A stretch of 64,000 nt of DNA, from contig OX637339.1 of NCBI GenBank assembly GCA_951799405.1, positions 7,378,001-7,442,000 of the forward strand, written 5' to 3'. The translations under genes were made by a program, and so were the position numbers. Positions 21,085-31,258 of the stretch are shown one piece after another (the stretch's first letter is position 1; every line of letters begins with the position of its first letter). This stretch comes from Agapetus fuscipes. Lineage: Eukaryota > Arthropoda > Insecta > Trichoptera > Glossosomatidae. Below the pieces are notes generated by a model. The model was given only the letters and a program-made list of their open reading frames with translations. It searched no databases and had not been told where the DNA came from.

Positions 21085-21575
21085 CTGGTCCGTAGTTCAG
21101 TGGTAACACTTCGGACTCTAAATGGAAGGTTGTGGGTTCGAATCCCGGCGGAGCACAAAAAATATACCATTTATATTTTCAAATTTGCTCTTCGCTGGGT
21201 TGAATAATTCATAAAACCTTTACCAATCACCGGTCACCAAAGGTCCATTCAGCCTAACAGCAACTGGGTCTTGCTTGAGGATTGGCGCTTTGTAGCGACG
21301 ACGACCAAGCTCGTAAAAAGGTCGATAGCTCCATTGGTAGAATGTTTGCATTCCATACCGAGAGCAAGGGTTCGATCTCAAGGTTTACTCAGCCCTCACA
21401 AGAAATGAGAACAAGCCCTTCCGGGAACTGGGAAACCCCGACTTCAACTGAAAGTGGTTGGTGTGAGGCCGGCCCCCTTACCTGTAAAAATAAAAAGGTC
21501 CCAAATCACCACATGCGACACCTTCGGGGATAACGCAGACAAGAAGTTATACTATATGTGTAGCTTTGTTGCGTT
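21085..21575 (+). repeat. Composite SINE: Rep-C joined to Rep-A
   Basis: Same architecture and junction (CAAGCTCGTAAAAAGGTCG) as at 10.46 kb, with the same internal deletion in the Rep-A part. The flanks differ, so the two-headed unit appears to have moved as one element. Confidence 0.85.
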
Positions 21576-21654
21576 TTAAGTTGCAGTTCTATAAATGCAT
21601 AAATAAGGTTACATTTTTTTTCTTATTTTTTAAGTTAGAATGCAAATAAACTAA

Positions 21655-21825
21655 GATGCACGCGAAGTGTAATCTTGAAGGGATTACATGTGGCTCCTGA
21701 AACCTTTTTTTATTTTCACACACAAAGAGGCTAGCCTTACATCCAAATTTACACTTTAAATTGGGGTTTTCATAGCTTCCGGTGGTAGGCTATCAATCCT
21801 TGTGAAGGCTGAGTAAGCCTTGCAA
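21655..21825 (-). repeat. Rep-A, diverged, headless
   Basis: Minus-strand 3' part: TTGAAGGGATTACATGTGGC, AGAGGCTAGCCTTACATCC and a TCCTTGTGAAGGCTGAGTAA segment. It abuts a plus-strand Rep-B. Confidence 0.65.
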
Positions 21826-21829
21826 GTTC

Positions 21830-22070
21830 TTTGATTCTTGTAACTGTAAAACAAAATTTTCATTTTGCTTATGTCACGCCTGTTTCAGGGAAGGTCAGCA
21901 AGAGTTGCAGGGCTTACGTTCATTTGAGATTGGGTTGTTAGGTTGTAAGTCTGCGGCATGTGGAAGCGCGAACTTATACGTGTCTGCTTATGGGCATGCT
22001 ATAAATATGAATCTTAAATGTTAACATATCTTTGCAACTTTGATTATATATTACAGATTACATTGCATAC
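21830..22070 (+). repeat. Rep-B
   Basis: Plus-strand copy with a degraded 5' end (TTGATTCTTGTAACTGTAA), then GCCTGTTTCAGGGAAGGTCA through to TTTGATTATATATTACAG. Confidence 0.82.
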
Positions 22071-22164
22071 TTGTGTGAAGAAAAAAAAATATTCATACTA
22101 TCTCTAAAAAAAATTATTGTACAAACCAAAAATACAACAAAATTATTTATTTTATTTTCTACTG

Positions 22165-22428
22165 GCTTCTAAATCTAATCTAAATCTAAGTTGCAAAGAT
22201 GTGTATCATTTGAGATTCATATTAAATGCATTCCCACAAGCAGACACGCATAATTTTGCGCTCACACATGCCGCATGTGGACCCACAATGTAAAAACCCA
22301 ATCTCAATTAAACATAACCCCTGCAACTCTTACCGACCTTTCCTGAAACAGAGGTGACATTGGCAAAGTGAACAATTTTTTAACAGTATGGGTGGTCAGC
22401 CTCATACCAACCTATAAGTCAAGGAATG
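22165..22428 (-). repeat. Rep-B, full length
   Basis: Minus-strand copy with a TCTAAATCTAATCTAAATC tail and the CAACCTATAAGTCAAGGAAT end. It faces the neighbouring plus-strand copy tail-to-tail, as at 9.4-9.96 kb. Confidence 0.87.
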
Positions 22429-22880
22429 ATGTTTTAATTTGCAATTTTCGTAAAATAAAAAAAAACATTGTATTTTTTTTTGTACAAAGATGGGTCTAAT
22501 TTCTCATAAAATGTGTTAAAGACATACGCCGGAGCGTCCCTCACACAAAGGCGGCCCTCAAATGATGTCCCCATCTTTTCGGATGAGCCGCCTCTTTAAG
22601 ATTTCCGGGCTAAATGTTGTGGAAAGATCTTAGGCCGAGAGGAGCGCTAAGCGTCATTTCTCACCCTCAAACATCCCCCACCCCCTCCCTACCCCTGCCA
22701 TTTTGCTTTTTAATGCCATGTGACCAGGGCATACACTGAAACAGTGTTTTTTACAAGGGCATTAAATGTATTCTTTCTGTTGTAAGGGCAACTTTTAACC
22801 CTTCAGGTACAGATGTGTATTAAATATGATCATTAAGAGATACAAATAATATTTTGTATGGTTTGACTCTCGATGAAAAG
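22429..22880. other. No gene recognised
   Basis: It includes a short pyrimidine-rich, GC-richer patch (around 22670-22700). Nothing assignable. Confidence 0.45.
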
Positions 22881-22935
22881 TATAGCGAGAAATGGCGGTT
22901 GATCTGTAATGTTGGCGGCTATGACTAGGGTTGTT
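22881..22935 (+). repeat. Short LINE-end fragment
   Basis: AAATGGCGGTTGATCTGTAA and TGTTGGCGGCTATGA match the LINE-derived arms at 26.2 and 26.6 kb. Confidence 0.5.
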
Positions 22936-23023
22936 TAATTGGATTTTTGTATTATGTTTTAGTTTTGATGTCTATAGGTAGGTAGGTACTACATGTTATT
23001 TGTTGATTTAAAAAATGTAAACT

Positions 23024-23042
23024 GGAGGTCTAAAAAGGCCAC
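23024..23042 (+). repeat. Harbinger left terminal inverted repeat
   Basis: GGAGGTCTAAAAAGGCCAC. Related subterminal copies follow near 23083 (GTAAAATGGCCAC) and 23173 (GTAAAATGGCTCAC). Confidence 0.7.
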
Positions 23043-23278
23043 TTTGTATGAATCATATTATGATCTGCTTATGAAAATCGTAAAATGGCCACTTGTTGAT
23101 GATTCATAAAATGATTCGCTTTCAATTCGTATTTTACAATTCATCTGTTTGACAGTTGTCTATGTAAATCCGTAAAATGGCTCACAAAATATGAATTGCC
23201 CAAGTGTCAAATAGCAGAATCATAAACAGTCACTCAAGAGGAACATTTTACAATTCATTTTTAAAAAATAAATTTGAA

Positions 23279-26200
23279 ATGGCAGATTTAGGCCTATATG
23301 AAAATTTTCTGGAGCACGCCCGTGAAATGGAAGGCATTTTATATCGCCGGCGAAGTGCAGCTTTGCGAAATACGGACTTAGCCTTTGAAATGCCGGACCG
23401 CGAGTTTGTAGGACTATACAGATTAAACAAAGGTGTGTGTCATGACCTCATACAGGAGCTGGAGCCTTATTTACCAAAGCATGGACGGGGAATAAGCACT
23501 ACTTCCAAGGTTAGTAAAATATTCAAAATAATGCATAGATATGTATACAACTAGCCACAGCTGGATACTAGTACTTCAACACAATATATTTTATTTTCTT
23601 TCTAGGTGTTGAGCGCACTAAGCTTCTATGCATCTGGTTCATATCAAAGGTTTATAGGAGCCAGTGCTCACAGCAAGATGCATCAAGTGAGTGTGTCCAA
23701 CTGTATGCGGGCTGTGACAGTAGCTCTTAACAACAACCACTTTAAAAGAAAATATATTCATTTTCCACAAACTCGAGAAGAAAGAAATGCTATCAAACAT
23801 AAGTAAGTACCTATTTGTAAATTAAAACCTTTTTATTTTAATTTTACTCCTCAAATTTTATTATCATTATTTCACAATACACAACCAAAAACCTGTGTTT
23901 TATAACCTCACTCTAGTATAATGTTGTAATGTAGATTTTTTATACAACTCTCCAAAATGATGGAAGCATTACCATCTGTGTGAGGCAACAACAAAAAAAA
24001 CGATATACCTACCAATATCAAAATGAGTTTAAACAGTAAGTTATAATAAAAATAAAAGACCGGTCCGTAGTCTAGTGGTAACGCTTCGGACTCATAGACC
24101 GGTCACTAAAGGTCCATCCAGCCTTACCGCAATTGGATCTTGCTTGAGAATTGGCGCTTTGTAGCGACGACCAAGCTCGTAAAAGTCCGGTTGATAGCTC
24201 AGTTGGTAGAATGCTTGCATTCCATGCTGAGAGAAAGGGTTCGATCTCCACCGAGGGTGTCAGAAATGATTTCTCGTTTTGGTGTTTATTTCAAATCCAA
24301 AAATACCGGCAAGGTGTAGTCAGCCTTCACAAGAAATGAGAACCAGCCCCCTCGGGAGCTGGAAAAACTACACTTCAACTGAAGTGGTTGATGTAAGGTC
24401 GGCCCCCTTACTTGTGAAAATAAATAGGTCCTGAATCGCCACATGCGGCCCCTTCAGGGACAACGCGGCAAGAAAACACTATATGTGTAGCTTGGTTGCA
24501 ATCAGTTGCATATGTAGTAGCTCAGTAAACAGGGCTACCGCAGACATAGGTACATAATTATATTTGTGCTTATTATCCATTGCTGCATTTTGCATTTACA
24601 GGTTTTACCAGGAGTTTGGATTGCCTGGTGTTGTGGGATGCATTGATGGCACGCACATTGCTATTGTTAAGCCTGCGGAGCATGAAGAGAGGTTTTTCAA
24701 CCGGAAACGTTATCACTCTTTAAATGCGCAATTGGTAAATACCTGCGTACTCCCTACCTACTCCTTTATACTTAATTTTAAAATGAAACTACAAATGTTG
24801 TGTATGTAAATATTTATTATATTTGTATATTACTTATTTGTAATATTTATTTTTATTTTGTTTTATTGGAATGTTTTATGAGGAGATTATGAAAGAATGG
24901 GATATACAAAGTGAGCGTAAAAGAAGAAAATGCATGAAAAAGGTGATGGATATGAATGAATTGAAAGAGGTATGTAAGGATAGGAAAAAATGGAGGCAAC
25001 TCTGCAGAGGCTCTGGCCACCCCTAGCGGAATGGCGACAGAGTTACAGTTACATTTACAGTACAGGATGACCAACAGCTACATAATCTATAATCTAAGTT
25101 GCAAGGATATATTCATTTAAAGCTCTCAGATGTATGCCCACAAACAAACACGTGTAGTTCGCGCTTACAAATGCTGAATGTGTACTTATAAATAAAATCC
25201 AAACCTTAAATGAACATAAGCCCTACAACTTTTGCCGACCTTCTCTGACACAGGGGTGACATTGGCAAAGTGAACCTTTTTTTACAGTATGGGTGGTCAG
25301 CCTCATATCACTTATCTTATCTTAACCTATAAGTCAAGGAATACGAATAATAAATAACACTTAAGTATAAAAAATAACAAAACCTTAAAAAGAAATCTAT
25401 ACAAAAAAAAGTCAAAAAAATTCTATGCATAAAATGTAGCAAATTAATAAACCAACATTACAAATCAATATTTCAGATTAGCCGCCACTTCTTCCTGTGC
25501 TTGTATACTTCTTTCACTTCACCCAGAATCATAACCTTTTTCATACAAGCTAATTTTCAAATTTGAAAAATCAATAGACATTGGGAGCCAATTACAGGTC
25601 CTAACAAATAAGATATGATTTAATTTAACCTACATATAAAAGCAATAATAAGAAGTAATATTATACAAAATGAAAGCTTAAAAACGAAAACAATGTATAA
25701 AAGAAGAAAAGCCATCTAAGATATAAAAAAGTTCTGCGTCATTCGCTGACTACATACTGTACATACCAGGGAATCCAATCCGGCATCAAAATCTCAAACC
25801 CGCGGATCCGCTGGATTAGGATTGTCATTCCCACGGATCCGCGGGATTTGCGGAATTACAAAAAAAAAACATAATTTTTGTTACAAGTAGTTATTTTGAT
25901 GGATGTATGAAGTGCTGTATCTAATAAAAGAGAATTTTCATCTTTTTTAAATGTGTAAAACGATTTTGTAATTGATTTTTCTCATTTGGCAAAAATGCTA
26001 TTTTGCTTGGTAGGCAAGGCAAACGTTTCCCACTAACGAATAACTTCGTTACTTTGTGATACAGCTTCTACATAATAATCTATAATCTAAGTTGCAAAGA
26101 TTTTTTGACATTTAAGATTCATAGAAAATGCATGCCCACAAGCAGACATGTTTACACTGTATGTAGGTATGTACTAGGGAATGCATTCTCTGGATGAAAT

Positions 26201-27810
26201 TAAAGAAGTATGTTAGGACCGAAAAAATGGCGGTTAATCTGTAATGTTGATCTATAGCATTGGCGGCTTATTCTATTCCATGTAGTTTTTATAAATTTAT
26301 TTTTAAGATGTTCCTGTTCGCGCTTACAAATGCTGCATGTGTACTTACAAATTAAAATCCGAATCTCAAGTGAACATAAACCCTGCAACTTTTGCCGACC
26401 TTCCCTGAAACAGGGGTGACATTGGCAAAGTGAACCATTTTTTACAGTATGGGTGGTCAGCCTCATATAAACCTATAAGTCAAGGAATACCGATAATAAA
26501 TAACATTAAAATATGTAAAAATAACAGCATCTTAAAAATAAATTTATAAAAACTACATGGAATAGAATAAGCCGCCAACGCTATAGATCAACATTACAGA
26601 TTAACCGCCATTTTTTCGGTCCTTACATACTTCTTTAATTTCATCCAGAGATTGCATTCTTTAGTACATACATTCAGTTCTATTATAAAATCAAAGACTA
26701 TCGCGGTTGTTTGACATTATCAACAGGACAAAACAAATTTACCGCATGAATTTTAGTAGAACTAACGTTTTGGCGCTGTTGCAAGTACCGTTGTCCAGGG
26801 TAGACTGAAGAGCCAACAATCCGTTCTGGGGATAGGCGGCATGCCGCTGCCCCACTGCAAAGATTATGACGGTGGCTGGGCGGCGGGTTAGAACCCGCCG
26901 CCCAGCCACCGTCTCTTCTCTTCAGTCTCACCGGCTGAGTTCAGTCGACCCTGACAACGGCGATTGCAACAGCGCCGAAACGGCGGGTTCTACTTAAATG
27001 TACGCAGTAAATACGCTTTACCCTATTTATAAGTTTTATTATACTTCAGGTGTGTGACTCGGACTTAAATATTTTAAGTATTGACGCCAGCCATGGTGGT
27101 GCAGATCATGATTCATTTGTTTGGAGCCACCATCCAATCAAGTTCCACCTTGAACATCTCCACCAAGCTGAAAATGAAACAGTGTGGTTATTAGGTTATA
27201 AGTTATAGTTATTTATATATAGTATTAGTTATATTATTAGTTATCTACATATTAACAAGATACAATATTTTAATTGTTAGTATAACAACACAGTCTGTTT
27301 CAGGTGATTCAGGCTATCCCCTAAGATCTACTCTGTTGACACCGATAGTGGTCACAGAAGCTGGTTCGCCCCAGCGGCACTACACCGATCTGCATTGCCG
27401 TGTAAGGAATACTGTGGAGCGATGTATTGGGGTGCTTAAAAGTCGCTGGCGATGTTTGCTTGTGGACCGCAAATTACATTATGATCCCGTGACTGCTGGA
27501 TACATCACAAATGCTTGTGTAGTTCTACATAATATTGCCAATGCGGCCAGACTGCCTGTAATGGCTTTAACACCACACGAAGAGCAAAATGAAGCAGCAA
27601 TGCAGGTAATGTATTGTTGTAATAAAGTACTAGCATCTAGTTATGTCTACATAGCTGTTGTTATTTGTATAAGAAGGTAATTATGACATACACTCGTTTC
27701 AGATAAGACATCCACACAATGAAATTGTGTTAAGAAGGAACGATCCATTAGCAGCGGGTGAGCGCGCCAGAAATGCTCTGATAGCAAGGCTTTGGGCTAC
27801 ACGGCCATGA
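23279..27810 (+). CDS. Harbinger DDE transposase (HARBI1-like), six exons
   Basis: It is the transposase expected to bind the element ends, excise and reinsert the DNA in the nucleus. Exons inferred by eye: 23279-23509, 23606-23802, 24602-24734, 27050-27194, 27304-27605, 27703-27810. All introns are GT..AG, and the exons sum to 1116 nt: 371 residues plus TGA, close to the 349 of vertebrate HARBI1. Residues about 50-120 form a helix-rich N-terminal region. The DDE_Tnp_4 catalytic core follows: D158 in GCIDGTH, FFNRKRYHSLNAQ, D237 in LLGDSGYP, E274 in NTVERCIGVLKSRWRCL, then ACVVLHNIA. All three acidic residues are present. The start ATG (MADLGLYENF) was chosen because it opens conserved-looking sequence; an in-frame ATG at 23204 is possible. 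Introns 2 and 3 carry SINE, LINE and foldback insertions. AATAAA lies 59 bp past the stop. Family assignment is confident; activity is unknown. Confidence 0.9.
24060..24515 (+). repeat. Composite SINE in transposase intron 2
   Basis: Rep-C head (CGGTCCGTAGTCTAGTGG) with a large deletion after CTTCGGACTCATAG, its body end CCAAGCTCGTAAAA, then a Rep-A that lacks the deletion of the 10.5 and 21.1 kb copies. It ends TATATGTGTAGCTTGGTTGC. Confidence 0.82.
24880..25060 (+). pseudogene. LINE C-terminal fragment in transposase intron 3
   Basis: The frame reads MKEWDIQSERKRRKCMKKVM, then DMNELKEVCKDRKKWRQLCR before a stop. This D..+......R..WR ending is typical of LINE proteins with a C-terminal RGRPR..W.D segment. 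Same family as 26.2, 40.9, 46.9 and 63.8 kb. Confidence 0.65.
25078..25343 (-). repeat. Rep-B, full length, in transposase intron 3
   Basis: Minus-strand copy of the CAAACAAACACGTGTAG subfamily. A small insertion (ACTTATCTTATCTTA) interrupts its CCTATAAGTCAAGGAAT end. Confidence 0.86.
25400..25560 (-). repeat. LINE-end fragment
   Basis: On the minus strand it recalls the same LINE tail as 26.2 kb (GAAAGAAGTATACAAGCAC, AGTGGCGGCTAATCTG). More diverged than the other copies. Confidence 0.45.
25795..25857. repeat. GC-rich inverted repeat
   Basis: CCCGCGGATCCGCTGGATTA and CCCACGGATCCGCGGGATTT: each arm holds a palindromic CGCGGATCCGC-type core, and the two are also reverse complementary. Unusual GC content for the region; unclassified. 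Confidence 0.6.
26075..26490 (-). repeat. Rep-B interrupted by a LINE fragment
   Basis: Rep-B parts are 26075-26158 (tail side) and 26316-26490. The 157 bp between them are a LINE-end fragment, so the LINE piece inserted into Rep-B. Confidence 0.75.
26166..26671. repeat. Inverted pair of LINE-end fragments
   Basis: Arm 26166-26315 (plus) and arm about 26513-26671 (minus) are close reverse complements containing CTCTGGATGAAATTAAAGAA and ATGGCGGTTAATCTGTAATG. The plus frame reads MDEIKEV then DRKKWR, the same LINE tail as 24.9 kb. The arms enclose half of a Rep-B. Confidence 0.75.
26738..27012. mobile_element. GC-rich foldback (MITE-like) element in intron 3
   Basis: Long imperfect inverted arms (about 26738-26815 and 26925-27012) share GGCGCTGTTGCAA, CCGTTGTC and AGTAGAAC. 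The centre is a perfect 22 bp hairpin, 26868-26889 with 26892-26913, loop AG. No target duplication was identified. It ends 38 bp before exon 4. Confidence 0.65.
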
Positions 27811-27868
27811 AACTTTGTTATTTGATCCATGTAGTTTTTTTCTGTTACATTTTTGTATTTATAGTTTT

Positions 27869-27874
27869 AATAAA
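27869..27874 (+). promoter_or_regulatory. Poly(A) signal of the transposase gene
   Basis: AATAAA 59 bp downstream of the TGA. It lies in the 139 bp between the two convergent stop codons. Confidence 0.6.
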
Positions 27875-27949
27875 AAACTTTTCCTTAATGTATGACTTTA
27901 AAGTTTCATTTACAACAAAAAATAGTAGGAAACCTTATTGGTTTTACCT

Positions 27950-29877
27950 TTAATGAGGCCCAATAATGTGGGCTAAATATCTTTCGGCTACATCTGCAAG
28001 CCGCTCGAGACTCTGCCCGATTCGGTCTAGCGCACGGGCATTAGAAGCATCAGATGCAGCTCGCTGCAGCTCCACCTGGGACAAAATCCTCCTAGCCTCA
28101 TCTAGTGGAGCCAGCGGACGAGCTGAAATAATACATTTATAATATCATTAATTGATGAGGCATTCACTTTGTAACCTTTGATTTTTAAATTTTTTTAATT
28201 AAAAATAAAAAACAAATTGAATTTTACTCGCCCCGTAACCTAATACAATATGTTTTTTAATTTTTATTTTTTAATACATTTATCATCATCTCAATGTTAT
28301 TTTGTTGCCCATAATGAAATTATCATCAGTAAAGCAAGTTGCACTACTTACTGCGCTGTCGTGTTGTTCGAGATCGTCGAGGCAGAAGTGGTGGCTCAAT
28401 GACAGGGTCTAAAACCTGCAGAGGTGGTGGGGCGGTGGCTGCTGGAGCCTCAGTAATTTCCTCGTCAAAAATCAACTCTAGTCTGAAACAACAAAATTTT
28501 CCATTCCTACAATTTCTATTTAAGTAAGTACATTACCAAATTTATGGTGTTTATGTGTAGCCGTGAAGGTCTTTCAACTAAATAAAACTTATTTCAGTTA
28601 ATAAATAAAATTCAATAAAGCACTGTTTTCTTTCACTTTTTAATACATCCAAATATGAAATAAATATGGCCTTTCACAGTGTTAACCCACAAACTTTGAA
28701 AAAACTAAATAAAAGTTAGTTTCACAGACCAAATGGTAACTCAACCTACATGACTGGAGAATCACACACAAGTGACACAAGACTAGGTTTATATTGAATG
28801 TTTTCTTTTCAAATTGATATTTTGCAAGTAGGTACAATACAATGATTATTGTAAGAAAATGTTTATTCTACTCACTGTACATCTGGAGCGACATCGTGAA
28901 TCTGAGAGGTGGATGGCTGTTGTTCGTCCAGAGGCTGGCTACGATTGCTCGTGGATGGCTGCTGTTGCTCCTGGATAAAAGGATTTATATAAATTTACTT
29001 AATTACTTAATTTATTCATTTTATATATCACCAACAATATATAAAAAATAGTTATTACCGCATCGGGGAAAGGATCGACCATTACGGTCGACAGTGATTG
29101 GCCAAAACTCGGACCCATAATGGCCAGGAACCTGAGCTCGAGCTGTGACAGGCTGCCTTCTCGAGGTGGGCCACCACCTGTTCCGGTTGCATCACTATTT
29201 ATGTCAGCAATTATCTTCTTCAGCTTACTTTTGTAATTGCTGACATACTGAAAAATTGAATACAACATTAATGGCTGTTTTCACAAAGTCATTCTAAACT
29301 GTCATTTCCAAAACCAGATTTTTACCTAAATAAACCTAAATAAACAATATTTGTGCTCTTTTGTCCGGGAACTCCAAAAATACTTCGATTTTATCCAGCA
29401 AGTACAAGTACCTACATTATCGTATTTTTTGACAGCCGATATCGTCGCCAAAAATCGATGTCATACTTAGTACCTAGATTAAGTACCTAGATACTTATTG
29501 AAATTTTTTTGTATCTTTCTATAAAAACTTTTTGGACGGCAATAAGTTCTAGCAACTTCTATTTCCTCAAAAGTTTCTACAAAATCAATGATATAATTCT
29601 CCATGTTAACTTATTTGCAGTTTAAATACGGCAAAACATCAAGTGAGTTAGTACAATGGTTAGTACTTACAATAGACCAATCCTTCGCAGATTTAGTGGT
29701 GCCTGTCCCCTCAGAATTCAACGTATTGGCCACCTCCTGCCACAGTCGTGCAGACTCAGCCCTTCCCCGAGCACTGTTGTTATAGCCCCTCGCTTTAGCC
29801 ATGTTGGGGTTGTGCTCCAAAAACTCTAATAATAAAAGCCATTGAGCCTCCGAGACCCTGGACCCTCGCTTTTCCAT
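27950..29877 (-). CDS. Harbinger Myb/SANT-like DNA-binding protein, five exons
   Basis: It is the second Harbinger protein; in this family the Myb-like partner binds DNA near the element ends and helps bring the transposase into the nucleus. Exons on minus, in transcript order: 29877-29671, 29247-29059, 28970-28876, 28482-28352, 28122-27950. All introns are GT..AG and the total is 795 nt, 264 residues plus TAA. Residues about 6-100 match the Myb/SANT-like domain of NAIF1-type proteins: RVSEAQWLLLLEFLEHNP, RLWQEVANTLNS, KDWSIYVSNYKSKLKK, TGTGGGPP, LELRFLAIMG. The first intron splits the domain after WSI. The middle (about 130-205) is Gln/Pro/Ser-rich with a basic RRSRTTRQR stretch that could act in nuclear import. 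The C-terminal 60 residues are helical. Exon phases agree throughout. Confidence 0.86.
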
Positions 29878-30481
29878 CCTACAAAGTATTAGGTACGTGA
29901 GTAAAAGTAATATTTAATTGTGAAAAAGTTTTAAGACAGTCACTTACTTTGAAAGAAGTCCAACGAAACTTGAAAGTTTAAAAAGTGAAAGTTTAAAACT
30001 TTATTTATTCACAGACTTCGTAATCGTTTATTTGTTTGTTTATCTTTTTTGAAATTTGACATTTGGTTGCCAGCCGAAAAAAATTCAAAATTATTTTTCT
30101 TTTTCTTTTTTTTCTTTGTGGCAGATTCCCGTGTTCCGTAGGGGCGCCAGTATCAAGTTGTTAATATTATTTTTAATGATTGTGAAATTTCGTCTTCTTG
30201 TGCCTAATATTAATGGTTTTTATATTTATTAATATTATTTTATTGAAAAATATACAGATAATCGAAAAGTACTTTCACAAATACTAAAAAATGAATAGAA
30301 AAAGATCCGGGTCAAATAAGGTTTTTAAAATTTTTTCTCCATGGCAATAATGACACCAAATATGAATCATATTGTGAAATGAATTGAATAGGAATTGCTA
30401 AAATGTGGGACCGTTTTACGAAAAATAGAGGAATTGCTTAGGATCTGCTAAAGAATTCAGGAAATGAATTGCCCAATGTGG

Positions 30482-30500
30482 GTGGCCGTTTTAGACCTCC
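30482..30500 (-). repeat. Harbinger right terminal inverted repeat
   Basis: On minus: GGAGGTCTAAAACGGCCAC, one mismatch to the left end. A subterminal copy, GTAAAACGGTCCCAC, lies inward near 30409. Confidence 0.7.
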
Positions 30501-30510
30501 TGTTGTGTAT

Positions 30511-30620
30511 GTTCCTTGACTTACAGGTTAGTATGCGGCCGACCACCCATGCTGTAAAAAATGGTTCGTTAAACACCCATCAAGGATATCAGAAACAATT
30601 TCCCGTTCCATTGTTTATTT
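30511..30620 (+). repeat. Rep-B 5' piece joined to a Rep-A piece
   Basis: Rep-B from TTCCTTGACTTACAGG to ATGGTTCGTTA, then Rep-A body (CACCCATCAAGGATATCAGA to GTTTATTTCA). The junction falls inside both repeats. Confidence 0.72.
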
Positions 30621-30738
30621 CAACGACGTTAGCCATGTTGAAAGCACCGGTTCCCATAGATCACCGAAGTTAAGCAACATTGGGCGTGGTCAGTGCTTGG
30701 ATGGGTAACCGCTCAGGTACACCGCGTGTCGTTGGCAC
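30621..30738 (+). rRNA. 5S rRNA-like sequence (probable pseudogene)
   Basis: 118 nt with the 5S layout. CAACGAC at the 5' end pairs with GTCGTTG at 30728-30734 (helix I). GATCACCGAAGTTAAGCAAC and GGTCAGTGCTTGGATGGG match the arthropod-type 5S internal control region and loops. Differences from typical arthropod 5S include GTTAGCC in place of the usual CATACC. There is no T-run terminator, and the sequence is inserted between SINE pieces, so a retroposed copy or 5S-headed SINE is likelier than an active gene. Confidence 0.72.
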
Positions 30739-30742
30739 CTTG

Positions 30743-30972
30743 GACCGGTCCGTAGTCCGTAGTGGCAACACTTCGGACTCGTAAATGGAAGGTTGTGGAT
30801 TCGGATCCCGGCGGAGCACAAAAATATACCATTTATATTTCGAATGTGCTCTTCACTGGGTTGAAAAATTCATAAACCTTTACCAATGACCGGTCACCAA
30901 AGGTCCATCCAGCCTTACAGCAACTGGGTCTTGCTTGAGTATTGGCGCTTTGTAGCGACGACCAAGCTCGTA
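30743..30972 (+). repeat. Rep-C without the usual Rep-A partner
   Basis: The head (ACCGGTCCGTAGTCCGTAG) and body run to GACCAAGCTCGTA, where the composite copies would continue into Rep-A. Here LINE-like sequence follows instead. Confidence 0.8.
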
Positions 30973-31055
30973 CACCTCTGCGGCACTACAACAAGTGTCA
31001 TAGACCCCTAGAGTCTTTAGAATCTAGGGAGTCTCCCGCACAGGATTTCTTAAAA
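30973..31055 (+). repeat. LINE-end fragment
   Basis: CTGCGGCACTACAACAAGTG, GAGTCT and CCGCACAGGATTTCTTAAA are the reverse complement of the LINE tail at 17.46-17.55 kb. An A-run ends it. Confidence 0.6.
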
Positions 31056-31065
31056 AAAAAAAAAA

Positions 31066-31258
31066 AATTCAAATCCAAAATAAAGTTCCTTTAAGACGTA
31101 CACAATCTTAAAAAAAAATGAAAACCAGATGCCTAGGAGCTGGAAAACTCCCGCTTACAGTGAAGGCATTGGCGGAACGACGGCCTACTTACGTGTAAAA
31201 AGAAAAAGGTTCTATACACCACATGTAAATCTTTCGGAGACAACGCAGTTGCAGTATA
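31066..31258 (+). repeat. Rep-A, headless and diverged
   Basis: From an AATCCAAAATAAAG segment through GGAGCTGGAAAACTCCCGC and CACATGTAAATCTTTCGGAG. The ends are poorly defined. Confidence 0.6.

Larger units (their letters stand above)
23024..30500. mobile_element. PIF/Harbinger transposon, autonomous layout
   Basis: About 7.5 kb bounded by short inverted repeats (GGAGGTCTAAAAAGGCCAC left; one mismatch in 19 on the right). It holds two convergent multi-exon genes, a DDE transposase on + and a Myb/SANT-like protein on -, with stop codons 139 bp apart. Harbinger elements typically encode exactly this pair. A TAAAA(A/T/C)GG-type motif recurs inside both ends. I could not find a TTA/TAA target duplication, so the true termini may differ by a few bases. 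Both reconstructed frames are open although transposase introns 2 and 3 carry SINE, LINE and foldback insertions. Confidence 0.85.
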
